This document shows positions 34,689 to 46,577 of a DNA stretch of 64,000 bases, one piece after another. The position numbers were made by a program, and so were the translations under genes. The DNA lies in contig JAHLEZ010000022.1 in the NCBI GenBank assembly GCA_020726505.1, forward strand, positions 806,001 through 870,000, given 5' to 3'. This DNA comes from Leptodontidium sp. MPI-SDFR-AT-0119 (taxonomy: Eukaryota > Ascomycota > Leotiomycetes > Helotiales > Leptodontidiaceae). The notes under the pieces are model-generated. The model had not been told where the DNA came from. It worked only from the letters and a program-made list of their open reading frames with translations, and did no database searches. Positions within the stretch are counted from its first letter, which is position 1; every line of letters begins with the position of its first letter.

Positions 34689-36212
34689 TCACTTCTCCTC
34701 CTTCACAATTGCTTTCTCCTCGAGCGTCTTACGTTTCTCCTCCGTCTTCCTCATCAGCTCCTCTCTCTTGATCTCCTTCTTCGCCATCTTCTCCTCGGCA
34801 GCACGCTGGGCGGTAGGTTGTTGCGGCTCGGCTCGCTTCGAAACCGCGGCCATTTCTGGAGTGGACTCGGCTGGCTGCTTTGCAACTGGTGGGGTCGAAT
34901 CGTCTTTCATGATTTCAGTTTGGGACCTGGAGGGCTTTGTGGCCTCTTCTATCTTCTGCTGTTCATGGGCGGGTGGTGCTGCTTGTTGGGCAGGTTCGAC
35001 CTTTTTCTGTTCTTCCTTCTTTGGCTCTTCCTTCTCGGGCTCGACCTTTTCAGGTACGGGTATCCACTCGTATTTCTCGTCGTCGAAGTGGTGGCTAAGG
35101 ATATGTCAGTTCGAAATCTCTAGAGTTAGTTGAAATTCCTACCCTTCAAAGTCGGTCAGAGTCAACGCCTTCTGGTGATACTCTGCCTCCAAAACCTCCT
35201 TGTAAGCAAAGGGGATTTTTGCTGGTGTCCCTTCGAAGAATGTGTCCCGCAACGGAAAGATGTACGAATCCTAAAAGATGTCAGTATTTTTCCGATGCAA
35301 TTCCACGGCCAAAGCATACTCTGTATTCATGTCCATCCTTGCAACTCAACATTCCAGCGCCTGCCGGATGTGTAAGGTTGTATCGTGCAGTCGTGATATC
35401 GATGAACAATCCACTCGTAGTATCAACCCATCTCGCATCAATCACATTCAGCTTGTCCGATTGTTCTCTGTTGACATAATGTGGGTTGATTTCCAGCAGG
35501 TAGTCTCTCCCCTCCGGGATCCGCGGGGTCTTGTAGTGGAAGACGGACATGTTGTAATACGACGCAAGGTAGTGCATCGAAGCTTCGGTGACTTGCACAT
35601 CGGAATCGGAGTCCCATGGGAGAATCTGCGCAGATATCGTTAGCTGGAGTGCATGGAATAACTCCGTTTACCCGCACCTTCCGATTCCACCACCAACCCA
35701 ACAGTGTACCGTGCATCAACCATGTCTCTACGCCTATATCTGAAAATGTTGCTAAGTATGTTTGGATGAGATTCGATAAGGCTTGTTTTCGTTCTCGATA
35801 GCCTAATTGATGGTCCGCGAATCTGTCGTGCAACTGTTAGTATCTGGATTCGGTACCACGGAACCAAGCTGCTGGGACATACCGGCCGTCATAATGTGGA
35901 TGAAATCTAATCGAGTTAGAGTTAGCAATCACTCAAGCTTCGTTTATACATCCGGAGGCGTCCGGTTAAATGGAAATACATACGTGCTTTCATCTGTTTT
36001 GTCGGATGGGATTAGCAGGCGTCCAAATTGAAGGGGCACGCGACAGTTGACTACTTACGAAAATATTTCTCTGCTGGGTCACCTCTCCGTCCACTCATGT
36101 CCTTGTGCATATGCGTCCGGACACTGTAGAAGTCCGCATCTCTCTTCTGAATAGCGAGCGCCGAAGCTGTCGAGAGAACAGCGGGGAGTGAAAGCAGCCA
36201 TGAGAGCCGCAT
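34689..36212 (-). CDS. LicD-family (Mnn4-like) secretory-pathway protein
   Basis: Seven exons (36212-36059, 35993-35984, 35906-35883, 35822-35678, 35625-35320, 35270-35143, 35094-34689) join in frame to give 390 aa. Exon 2 is only 10 nt and exon 3 only 24 nt; both are needed to produce EKYFHESTFHPHYDGRFADH. Residues 1-22 form a signal peptide or anchor. The LicD domain shows METWLMHGTLLGWWW-type sequence (about 95-108, here VETWLMHGTLLGWWW), PWDSDSDVQV (Asp116/118/120, the metal- or nucleotide-binding block) and FIDITTARY. The C-terminal 120 residues are Lys/Glu/Pro-rich, as in yeast Mnn4. Family members promote phosphorylation or phosphodiester modification of glycans in the Golgi. The exact substrate here is unknown. 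Confidence 0.88.
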
Positions 36213-38848
36213 GGTGTTGAACAAGAATTGAAGTTGTTGGGTTCGAAAGCGGGACTGCAATTGACAGCCTTGGCAGATGACGGATGATGCACTCACGGTC
36301 TTGGCAAAGGCTATCGAGGACCTGTTCCGTGAGCCTCAAAGCTTGACAATGAGGATGACTAGGAGAATAAGTAGAGAAATCTTATGGTTGGACGGCAGAG
36401 AATACGAAATCATACGGTTCGCCAAAGCAGAAGAGAGAGAAGGGAAGGGAAGCGGGCAAGTACTTATCACTGGCGCATCGAAAAGTCTTGTACTCGTCGC
36501 CCAGCCCAGGTATTCGTCGCCAGTGGAGCTTAGAGTGGAGCCTCGAAGCATGTCTGTGGACTAATACAGGACCTCCCCGTTGCTCGTGTGCTAACTAATA
36601 TATCCCTGCACGCGCAACTACAGGGCACGCGACCAACGAAATGTAAAGTGACGAATCTGAGGATGTTCAAGCAACCCACCCGCGATTTGAAAAGAGCGGT
36701 TTGCTGTAAATCAAAAAGAAAAACTCTTTCAAAGAATGGCTTGTCGTCTCAGGTGTAACGAATGAGATATCTCTCTTCAGGAGATGGCTGAAAACTGTCA
36801 CCTCTCTGATCTGCTTGGCCGTCTAACCCTTCGTCGTTCGTAGCCGCCAAGCCTATTTGTCTTGCCCTAGGAATGCAAGGAGGATTCGAAGCGCATACCA
36901 GTGGACACCGCCGACTTTCGCGGCTGAGACCTTCATAAGCAGGGGGATCCTTCAAGGCTACCAATCTTTTGGACGCCGTTCTCGTTGCGTAAAAGGCGCC
37001 GCTGAACGATTGCTCGGATCAGATGAATTCTTAAAATTCATGAAACCGCAGTCGATCATGACGGAAGCCAACGCGTCAGAAGTCCGGACGATTCGCATCC
37101 GCAGTCGCTATCCTTGACTCCAAACCTCTCAGCATTTTCAACTTTGATCTGTTCACATGCTCAGCTGCTCTCCGCTTTCTGCACCCAGAGGAAAAGAGTC
37201 CTCGTGGCACCGGCAATTCATTCTTCTCTCAAATGCACCAATCCCCAAAGCTATCAATATCTAAGACCCTGCCATTCGGAGGGCCGCGTCAGCGCTCAAC
37301 TCGAGCTGCATCCGGCCCTGGTCACAACATAAGCTTTTTGACGAATGGCTTGGCAAAGCTTGTCAACGCCCTGTGCTCCCCTTTTCCCGTTCGGGTTGTT
37401 CGGGTAGTTCAGCAAACGCTATCGTTCAGCCTTCGCTGAAAGCCATACGACAACTCGTATCTCAGAACAATAAACTTCCAAGCCTTCGGTAGCACAGAAT
37501 AGTGAGCACTACTGACGAAACTGACGAATGTGTATTTGACCGACGAGGGGGGGGGGAGAGTCCATAGTGCATTTGCATATTTGAATTGAACAAAGTCCAC
37601 TCCACACGACGCTGTTTACGGACTCCGTAAAGGCTCCTATCCATGAACAGGCCAAACTCGCCAGACCGATCTTTGGTAACTAATAACACTTCTAGGCCAG
37701 AAACAAATTGGAATGTATCCGCTAATACTAGTAAAATATGAAAATAGGATAGGCAGTGTAGAACAGAGGCATGGTGGCGTAGAAACAATTCGCGCAGAGT
37801 GTAGCTCTCTCCCCGAGGCCTGCAAGTTCACGGACTTCGTCTAAATAAGGTTAGCCGATGCTTGTTAATACTAGCGCGAGAACGACAACTTTCCCCTTTT
37901 CTATGGTGACAGCTGGCATATTTGACTGAGAGGTAGAAAAGCGCCTGCAATATTCACGATTTTAAGAGTCGTACAAATAAAACTGTCCTTCGCTTCACTC
38001 ATGCTTCCAGCTCCTGCTTCCAAGTACATCTCCTCCCCGTTCAGAAAACCGAAATCCGCCACGAGCAGAAAACATTGCCTGGTTTACATTGCTGCTTGGT
38101 AAGTACCCTTGGAATGTTTTCGCAGATCTGTACTTTTCTGGAAACAATATGGTGACCTTTTATCCCTTCATGCCTGCCAAGAAGGCGAAGAAATGTGATC
38201 GTACGATTTTATTTCTGTGTTTTTCTTGGCTTATATTTATACATTCCTTTTGTTGGGTGTCTTTCTGGTGTCTAAAACTTGTTCTGCTTGTCATTTTTTC
38301 CATGTCACGTGGATAAAGACATCATTTCAGGGCCGATTGGGATGAGGCAATCCAGCCCTTGATATTGTTCATCAAAATGCCCCCAAAACCTCTCCTTGCC
38401 GATGTGTACAGTCTTTCAAAAGTATTCAATGTCAAAGGTCGAAAGCCCTCCGGATGCCAGGTTCCCTCTCCCATTTTCGATTCATTTTTCAAACTCAAGT
38501 TCAACGAGTATTTGCTGGTGTAATCGCCCTGATTTCATATCACTCTGTTGGGAAATAAGAGAAGTCTTAAGAAATCTCAAGAAAGTCTTTGGGATTTTCC
38601 AAATACATGTACGAGTGGTTCTTAAATCACCTCCATGCCCTTTCTCAGTTTCGTCACATGCCCAAGCACCCATCTCCAATTGGAAGCAAGTCTTTCGATT
38701 AATTTCAAGGTGCCTTGATTCTATTGGCAGAAAGTCATGTCCTTGCATTTGCTTCTTCAAGTGGTGCTCCGAAGCGATATGCAAGCATGACTCGGGTTGA
38801 ACTTAAAAGACAAAGCCACACCGCATCTACGTACGTTCCCCGCACTTC
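36213..38848. other. Intergenic, no gene supported
   Basis: About 2.6 kb. It contains a G10 run at 37547-37556 and short ORFs on both strands without domains or intron structure. No transposon was recognised. Confidence 0.45.
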
Positions 38849-40691
38849 ATGTCCGCTCCGTCGCAACATCTAGGGACCCCAGCGATTATGGCAAACTCAT
38901 ATATGTACAACTTTATGTTTGCCTTTACAGCTGCTGTTGGACTTGTACGGCTACCCCTCATTAACATGGGTCTTGGTGCTAATCTATCAAACAGGGATTG
39001 CTCTACATCCTGATCAAAGTCACTTACAATATATATTTCCATCCATTATCTAGATTCCCGGGCCCAAAGTGGGCTGCAGCTTCAAACTTATTTTATGTAT
39101 TCGGGTGGTTGGTACTTCCTCTCCTTGACTGTGTCACTGAGACTGACACTCTCCTCAGGACAGGAGGCCGCTGGGCGTTCGTCCTCGAAGACCTACACAA
39201 ACAATATGGACCTGTTGTTAGATTCGCTCCCAATGATTTGTGAGTACCAGAGAGCGTTAGGATTACGCTTTACCGCCCACAATCTGATAGTTCCAGGGAT
39301 TTTGCAACGGCGGATAGCTACCAAGACATCTATGGCACAGCCACCAAAGGCCGTAAACAGTTTCTAAAAGGCGAATGGTACAATCAAGGACCAGGCGGGA
39401 CTCGATCCCTGGTCATGTCTAATGAGCGAGATCCCGTGAAGCACCGTGAAGCAAGAAAACTGCTCGCTCCTGCCTTTAGCTCGAGTGCGCTCCGTGCCCA
39501 GACTGCTTTTGTCATGAAGTATGTCGATATGTGGATTGAGCAGATCAAGAAGCATGGAGATGCAGCTGAGGGTATCAATATGGACGAGGTAATCTTAGCT
39601 CTTGCTTGATGTAAAATTCGATAGATACAAAGCAGCTGACGAAACAGTGGTACAACTGGCTCACATTCGACATCATCGGCGATCTCGCATTCGGGGAGTC
39701 CTTCGGCGCAGTCGAAAATGCCAAAGGCCACGAATGGGTTCCAGCAATCAAGCGTGGCATCGCTGAAGGTCAACTCATCGATGTCTTCCGACGAGTTCCC
39801 CTCTTGAGATATTTCCCTTCGCTTGTCAGGGGTACTGGGAATCCAGCTCATCGACTAGCTAATAGCAAGCGCTCGAGGGACTTGGTGGAGCGGCGATTGA
39901 AGAGTGGTACCGAGCGAGCGGACTTTTTCTCGCATATTATCAAGGATAAGAATCTAGATTTAAGTTTGATGTATCTTACTGGACAGGCAAATATGCTAGT
40001 CATAGCAGGTTCCGAGACTGTTGCTACATTCCTAGCTGGTGAGGAAATCTAGCGCCTTCTTGCTTGTTTTCCGACCATTGTCTCACTGATGGGTTTAGGA
40101 ACAACGTTCTACTTACTCCACACTCCTCGCGCACTCGAACGCCTAACGAAGGAAGTGAGGTCTACTTTCAGTCATCCTGGAGATATCAATGGCGACACTG
40201 CTAAAGCGTTACCTTACCTCAACGCTGTCATCTCCGAAGGTCTACGCATCTTCCCACCAGTCCCAGCTGGCCTCCCACGCCTTAGTTCTGGCGATAAAAT
40301 TTCCGGCTATACTGTCCCCGCTGGAACCAGCGTATCGAGCTCTTTCTGGACAACCACACACTCCTCCCAGTATTTCGCTTCGCCGAGATCTTTCTGTCCT
40401 GAGAGATGGTTGGACCACGATCATACATTCTGGGAAGACAAGTTTGCGGACGATGTCAAGGATGCTTCGAGGCCGTTCTCTATTGGCCCGAGGGCTTGTA
40501 TTGGTATTGGGTTGGCTGAGCTGGAGATGATGTGTATTCTTGCGAGATTGGTTTGGGAGTTTGAGTGGGAGGCTGTGAATGGGACGGAAGTGATGGATTG
40601 GGAGGAAGATGTTAGGATGAGGATGTTGTGGGAAAAGCCAGCGTTGTGGGTGCGGTTTAGGGAGGTTGAGAGGAGAGAGGAGGAACTGTGA
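38849..40691 (+). CDS. Cytochrome P450 monooxygenase
   Basis: Proposed exons 38849-38944, 38995-39104, 39159-39239, 39291-39588, 39648-40038 and 40099-40691 give 522 aa. The N-terminus has a membrane anchor (MYNFMFAFTAAVGLGLLYIL) followed by HPLSRFPGPK, the proline-rich hinge. Later come the I-helix AGSETVAT, the K-helix ExxR (EGLR), a PERW motif and the haem-binding FSIGPRACIG with Cys at about 459. All hallmarks are intact, so it should be an ER-bound haem-thiolate enzyme. The overall pattern resembles the fungal CYP65-like class (isotrichodermin C-15 hydroxylase-like by general appearance), but the substrate cannot be told. The 54-nt intron at 39105-39158 has a weak GTGGTT donor and is in frame, so retention would add 18 residues. 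No synthase or transporter lies nearby. Confidence 0.92.
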
Positions 40692-42494
40692 TGAGTAATG
40701 AGGAGAAGATATACGAAATGCATATATATGAGCCGCTGAAAGACTGATAGAGGCTGACGTAGATCCGCACTAACCGAGAGCATCGTTTTCAGGGTGTGGT
40801 TCCAGCATCGTGATTCAAAAAAATTGAGAAGCTTCAATGATTTAGAGGACTGAGGCCGAGTGACCTAAGCGCAAGAGATATTGCCTAACCTTCTTGCATA
40901 TGCCCAGCCTGCTTCCATCTTCCATCTTCTTATTTCCCATCCATTTCAATACATTACCATCACCATCTGCTTCTTATGCGAAATAAGAGATTGTGCAACC
41001 GCCAAATAGCCTTTGAATATGAGGGATTTTGCACTACTCCCAGCCGATAATCACATCGCTCTCAGAGTATTTGAACTTGCCGATTCCTCAGCACTACTCC
41101 ATTCGGTACGAGAAACATTTCTCGAACACCTCTCAGACCCTCGCGGTCTAACGCAGAGCCAATGTTTCTCATCCCGCCAAACATTGAAACAATGACGAAC
41201 AGATGCGGGGTTGAGTTTGTTCTTGTACTTGGACCTCCTCGGATTGGGCTCTCGACGGAACCTTATTGGATTTGCTTGCTGTTTGCGAGGATTATCCTTT
41301 GCTAGGGAGTAAAGAAGCCTTTCGGAAGATGTTATGCGTGATCTAGAACTTCGGCTCGAGGCCAATGGGGCCTTTGCATGTTAGACTAGCAGGAAGAAGG
41401 CTATCCCATTCTCTCGGACCGAACTTGGATTGAATTGCAAGCGTATGGGTTTGATATGTTGGACACTGCAAAGCTTAACTGTTTAGATGTTTACTAGAAA
41501 CATCTACAATACAGGAGGGAGTCTTGGAACACATTTCAAGTTCTCACCCTTCGAGAGTTGAGTTGAGACTCGAGATGCCTCCAACGATGCGAAGAATTTC
41601 GACAAAGCAGATCAGATGCAACTCACAACACCGCAAAACATCGTGACTCGATACTCATCCAAAGCCCATCTGTGCACTACTTCCATTGGCCTGGTTTCAT
41701 ACCTGCACGTTCATACCTTCTCGCTACTTTGAGTTTGGCTTGTGTTGGTCCGCAACCAATGATGCTGCCGCTTGGCTCCCTAACTTTGAGTTTATTTCGA
41801 CGTCGATGCCCGAGCTCGAGCTCTAGTCTCCAGTTCGTGTCTTCATCATCCAATCAAAATCCAGCGGCATTCTCTAGGACTAGGGATATGACTCTCGATA
41901 GACTTTGGATGGGACTCGAAAGACTGTAAGCGATTTGTTCGGAGCTTTCGCAACGTGGTAAGCCGAATGTTTTTCCACGGATGACGGGCATATCGCTTGG
42001 TAGTCAGACTCCATTGATTCTACCTGGCTTCTCAAACCATAGCACCTACAATTTTGTAGCTTCACAGTACTGTACGTCCTCCCGGTGTCTCCGCAAACTC
42101 TACTGAGAGACTGTCCTCATCCATATGTCTGAACCACCGGCTAGCCACTCTTGTGTCGGTGGCACTGGGCATCCACTGACTACATCACATTAATCCTCGA
42201 AGCTCAGGAGAGGTCTATGCCTTTGCTCGAACCCAAGGTTTAAGCTGGATCCGAGAGTTTTGACTGTGCCGTTGGGGGAGTACGAAAAGCTAGGCCGTGG
42301 AGGCTGTTCATCCTGTTCTTAAGCTCTGAGCATAAAGCAAGAGAGTTCCGCTTGAAAAGCATGTCTGCCCGGCGCCACTTCACAAACGGCAAGGGAAGGT
42401 TTCTGTAAAGCGCAGAGACCTCCTGCCAAAGCCAGAGCTAGAAGATGGGCCTGAATCCCCTCCAAAGCACTCATCCATCTTCATCATTATCACG
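40692..42494. other. Intergenic, no gene supported
   Basis: About 1.8 kb between the P450 and the BTB gene. Short ORFs only, none with recognisable features. Confidence 0.45.
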
Positions 42495-43830
42495 ATGTCT
42501 CGATTCTCATTCATCGATCCAACTTCTCCACTTCAAGCAAAGGTGAACAGGCCATCGCTTGATTGTTTACACCGGCGGACCGCCCAACCACACGACGAAT
42601 CGGGCAAGCAATTCACCACCAACGCCATGGTCCCGCCGTTAGAATTCGCCAAAATGAACCTCGCTTTCTATGTCGACTTGATCTCAGCCCTCGAAAAGGA
42701 CGACAACGACGGTCAACCAGCAACTTCGCCCGTGGCGTCCGCGAAACGCATCACCTCATTCAACATGTCGCGCAACGGATCTTGGAGTCAGATCTCGAGC
42801 TCGAGTGGAATCCCGAAGGCTTTCCATGCTCCTGGTATGAAGACCGATGTGCGGATCCGTGTTTTCGAAAGAGAATTCCATGTCCATTCTGTGGTGTTGC
42901 GTTTGTATTCTGCGTTCTTCAGAACGTTTCTCGATTCGGCGGATAAGGGACCTGTGAGTGGTGAGGGACAGTTTCGGTATGATTATGTTTCTGTGCTTGA
43001 TCCTGATGGAGGATGGGGATTGGAGGTTGCTAAACCGGTACGTTACTGTTCTTTCTAAGTATCGCGTTGGAAAATCCTACTCACTCACTCAGGGCATGCA
43101 ATCTCCCACCGTCCTCAGTCCTCTGAAGGAAGGAATGGAAACTAGCTCCGACGAAGTAGCCTTCGAGAAACTCCTCTGCGCTATCTACCACAAGAAATAC
43201 AGCATCAGCGGACTCCGAGAATTGTCAGACATGACCCGCCTCGCAGATTTCTACTGCTGCCTCCCAACGTTTTCCACATCTCTCTACTCAGCACTCTGGC
43301 ACAGTCCACTTCTCATCGCCGAGATCCCCTCAAACTGTAACTCAACACTCATCCTCGCTCAGAAGCTCCGACACCCGCTCCTCTTCCGCGAAGCTCTCGT
43401 CCACGTCGTCTGTCAGTGGAAAGGCTACAGTCGTTTCCTCGAAGGACACTACGGTCTCGTATGCTCCGTCACGTCAGCCTACAACCGCGTTTGTGAGCGT
43501 CTGCTAGCTTCTAACCAGGAACTGTTCCTCGCTATGAATCTTGGTGGGCAAGTCAGAGTCGATATCTGTGCTGCAACGAATGATCTTGAGAGAGAGGAGT
43601 TGCCGACTCAGAATGCTCATTTCTATCGCCATTTGTACAACCAGTGGGAGGGCGAGCAGGAGGAAGGTATGCAGAGTGTGATGGAGGCGTTGAGAGTGCT
43701 GTTGGAGAATAATTTAGTGCTGGAGAGGAAGGGTGGGTTGGCTGGGGAGGATGAGTATAAGCATGGATTTCTGTGTGCTGAGATCTCTGATTCGGAGTTG
43801 CCTTGGAATATGGAGGAAGAAGATTGGTGA
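42495..43830 (+). CDS. BTB/POZ domain protein
   Basis: Exons 42495-43037 and 43093-43830 (55-nt intron, GTACGT...CACTCAG) give 426 aa. After a variable N-terminus, TDVRIRVFEREFHVHSVVL begins at about residue 116 and continues LRLYSAFFRTFLDSA. This is the BTB core in which a D-h-x-h-h strand is followed by H-x-x-V-L and S-x-F-F. The fold resumes after the intron (FEKLLCAIYHKKYSISGL, then LADFYCCLPTFSTSLYSAL), the BTB helix plus BACK-like region. Fungal BTB-only proteins form dimers and some act as Cul3 adaptors; no partner can be assigned here. An acidic Glu-rich C-terminus ends NMEEEDW. Function is inferred from the fold only. Confidence 0.85.
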
Positions 43831-44660
43831 GGTGGTTACTTCCTGTTTCATTCTTTGAAAGTTCAAGTTCTGGTCTGCATTGCGAAATGGGTGAAAAAGG
43901 ATTGATCTGGAGATTCTGGAGTTTGGCGTTCGGAGGCCGCACATCTTTCGGATAGGGTATTTTGTTTGTGGTTTCTGTAATGTTTGTTCCTCGAGTGCGA
44001 GAGATATCCAGGCGTGCTAGATTAGCAACGGACCGCTGGATCTATGATATGAAAGGAGAAAAAAGACTACAGGACCTTCTGGTAGCTAACTGACTCTTCT
44101 ACAAGACTTACGAATAATGAAACGACGAGTACAAAGAATGATCTATGACTCTTGCTTCCTCTCACTTGCTTCTATAATATATCTCTGGAAGAAAGATAAT
44201 TCTGTGGTTTATTTGATGATACCAGGAACCTCCTACGTGACCAAGTCCAACATACATACCTTCCTCGCTTGAGGTATCCATCTTCTGGCCTGAACATAGA
44301 GATTAAGGCACGTCTCCGGTCTTCAAAATGCAGAAGATATCTCAATTTAGTGGAAATATCTTGTCACTTCCATCCGTATGTATTTAGGTGTGATACTTTA
44401 TTGTTTACTCTCGTCCAGATAGCCAGTCTCCAAACCAGCCCCGGCCAGGCCCTGAAACCCCCGCGATGGGCACTAACCAGCTCGCTAATCTGGAAATCGG
44501 GCGCTAAACTATCCCCCTGCATTAGCCCCTGTTGATGACGTTAACGATCACAGACAGCATCGAAGCTCCATCGCGTCAACTTCATTCCCCAAAACAACAA
44601 TTGGAGTTCTTTCAGTATCTCAACAGTGGAGTTTGACATTTCTTGAACAACTTCCTTTTG
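43831..44660. promoter_or_regulatory. BTB gene 3' flank and photolyase promoter
   Basis: 830 bp between tandem genes. No RNA gene or ORF supported, and no defined light-response element claimed. Confidence 0.4.
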
Positions 44661-46577
44661 ATGTTTACATCTCGACGTCTGACGCCGAGAACGAGAGCCG
44701 TCACTAAACCACTCCACATTGCAATCATCGCGAAAACCCTCAACCTCCCCCCAAAGGTCCTCATCAACAGTTTCACAACCTCCATAAAACACAACATGCC
44801 ACCCAAGAAAGCCAGCACAAACGGGAAGCGCAAAGCCTCACCACCATCCGAGCCTGAACCTAAGAAATCCAAGCTCGGCAATGGTTCCTCGGACCCTTTG
44901 GGAGCACCTCACGAATCCGCCCAAGAAGCAGAAGACAACGGCATAGTCCTCCGCAAATTCTACCCCCACGAAATGTCCAACGCGCGAGCAAAAGCATATA
45001 ACAACGACGAATTACCCCGGCCGATCGAACTCCTCAACGACGCTCTCGCGGAGACGAAAGCGGAACGTGAGAATGTAGAGGTCAAGGATGCCGTTGTGCA
45101 TTGGTTCAAGTGCGATTTGCGCACGAAGGATAATAAGAGTCTGCATCTAGCGAGTGAGAAAGCGAGGGAGAAGGGGGTGTCGCTTATTGCGATTTACATC
45201 GTCAGTCCGCAGGATTTCGAGGCGCATTTGACGGCTCCTGTGAGGGTGGATTTCATTCTGCGGACGCTGGAGGTTTTGAAGGGGGATTTGGCGAAGCTGG
45301 ATATCCCGCTGTATGTAGAGACCGTGGAGAAGAGGAAGGATGTACAAGGGAGGATTTTGGAGTTGTTGGAGGAGTGGGGTGCCAGTCATTTATTTGCGAA
45401 CGTGGAGTATGAGGTTGATGAGTTGAGGCGGGAGGCGAGGATGGTGAGGGCTTGTTTGGAGAAGGGTGTTGCCATGGATGTTGTGTCTGATACTTGTGTG
45501 GTCAGTCCTGGAGAACTGTCTAGTGGAACTGGAAAGCAGTACTCGGTCTATACGCCCTGGTTCCGAGCTTGGGTGGCGTATATTGATAAAGATCCCAAGG
45601 TCCTGGATCTATTCGATGTGCCTGGCAAGAATCCTGGAAGCGCGAGGGAGAAATTCGAAAGGCTTTTTGAGAGCCCAATTCCCGATGCACCTTCCAACAA
45701 GAAGTTAACGGATGAAGAGAAGAAGAGGTTCAGATCAATGTGGCCGGCAGGCGAAGCAGAAGCTCACGAGAGATTGGCAAAGTTCTGCGACGACCGAATT
45801 GCAAAGTACGGAGACAAGCGGAATTTCCCAGCGCAAGGAGCAACATCTTCACTCAGCGTCCACTTCGCCAGCGGGACACTGAGTGCTAGAACTGCAATCC
45901 GCACAGCACGGGACTACAACACGACGAAGAAACTCGACGGCGGGAACAGCGGCATCCAGACCTGGATCAGCGAAGTAGCCTGGCGAGATTTCTACAAGCA
46001 CGTCCTTGCACACTGGCCATACGTGTGCATGAACAAACCTTTCAAGCCGGAATACACTAATATCACATGGGAGTACAACCAAGAACACTTCAAAGCTTGG
46101 TGCGAAGGCAAAACCGGGTATCCCATCGTCGATGCAGCTATGCGGCAACTGAACCACTGCGGCTACATGCATAACCGATGCCGCATGATCGTCGGATCGT
46201 TCCTGGCCAAACACCTCCTCCTCGACTGGCGCATGGGCGAGCGGTATTTCATGGAACATCTCATTGATGGAGATTTCGCGTCGAATAACGGCGGGTGGGG
46301 GTTCAGTGCCTCGACAGGGGTGGATCCGCAGCCGTATTTCAGGATCTTCAATCCGTTGTTGCAGAGTGAGAAGTTTGATGCTGAGGGCGAGTATATTAGG
46401 AAGTGGGTTAAGGAGTTGGAGGGCGTGAAGGGGAAGGCGATACATGATCCTTATGCGAGGGGTGAGGGGGTGAGGGTGAAGAAGTTGGGGTATCCCGAGA
46501 GGATTGTTGATCATAAGGAGTGTAGGGAGAGGGCGTTGGCTAGGTATAAAGAGGGACTAGGGAGGGATACTGCCTAA
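44661..46577 (+). CDS. phr1: Class I CPD photolyase
   Basis: An intronless frame of 638 aa from the ATG at 44661; an in-frame ATG at 44796 would give 593 aa. The N-terminal photolyase domain starts near DAVVHWFKCDLRTKDNKSL, and the FAD-binding domain includes WISEVAWRDFYKHVL, GYPIVDAAMRQL and MHNRCRMIVGSFLAKHLLLDW. WRMGERYFMEHLIDGDFASN and NGGWGFSASTGVDPQPYFRI follow, diagnostic for fungal class I CPD photolyases. The enzyme uses blue light and reduced FAD to split cyclobutane pyrimidine dimers. The longer start adds an Arg-rich, acid-poor leader (MFTSRRLTPRTRAVTKPL) resembling a mitochondrial presequence, while the shorter start is followed by basic KKAS...KRKASPP and KKSK, resembling nuclear signals. 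Both forms may be made. Confidence 0.95.
   Translation: MFTSRRLTPRTRAVTKPLHIAIIAKTLNLPPKVLINSFTTSIKHNMPPKKASTNGKRKASPPSEPEPKKSKLGNGSSDPLGAPHESAQEAEDNGIVLRKFYPHEMSNARAKAYNNDELPRPIELLNDALAETKAERENVEVKDAVVHWFKCDLRTKDNKSLHLASEKAREKGVSLIAIYIVSPQDFEAHLTAPVRVDFILRTLEVLKGDLAKLDIPLYVETVEKRKDVQGRILELLEEWGASHLFANVEYEVDELRREARMVRACLEKGVAMDVVSDTCVVSPGELSSGTGKQYSVYTPWFRAWVAYIDKDPKVLDLFDVPGKNPGSAREKFERLFESPIPDAPSNKKLTDEEKKRFRSMWPAGEAEAHERLAKFCDDRIAKYGDKRNFPAQGATSSLSVHFASGTLSARTAIRTARDYNTTKKLDGGNSGIQTWISEVAWRDFYKHVLAHWPYVCMNKPFKPEYTNITWEYNQEHFKAWCEGKTGYPIVDAAMRQLNHCGYMHNRCRMIVGSFLAKHLLLDWRMGERYFMEHLIDGDFASNNGGWGFSASTGVDPQPYFRIFNPLLQSEKFDAEGEYIRKWVKELEGVKGKAIHDPYARGEGVRVKKLGYPERIVDHKECRERALARYKEGLGRDTA

Noticed and set aside
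38849..40691. P450 as part of a secondary-metabolite cluster
   Set aside because: Neighbours are a LicD-like protein, a BTB protein and a photolyase; no synthase, transporter or pathway regulator is present.
44643..44660. Upstream extension of the photolyase frame
   Set aside because: The added codons begin with TTG, not ATG; the first ATG is at 44661.
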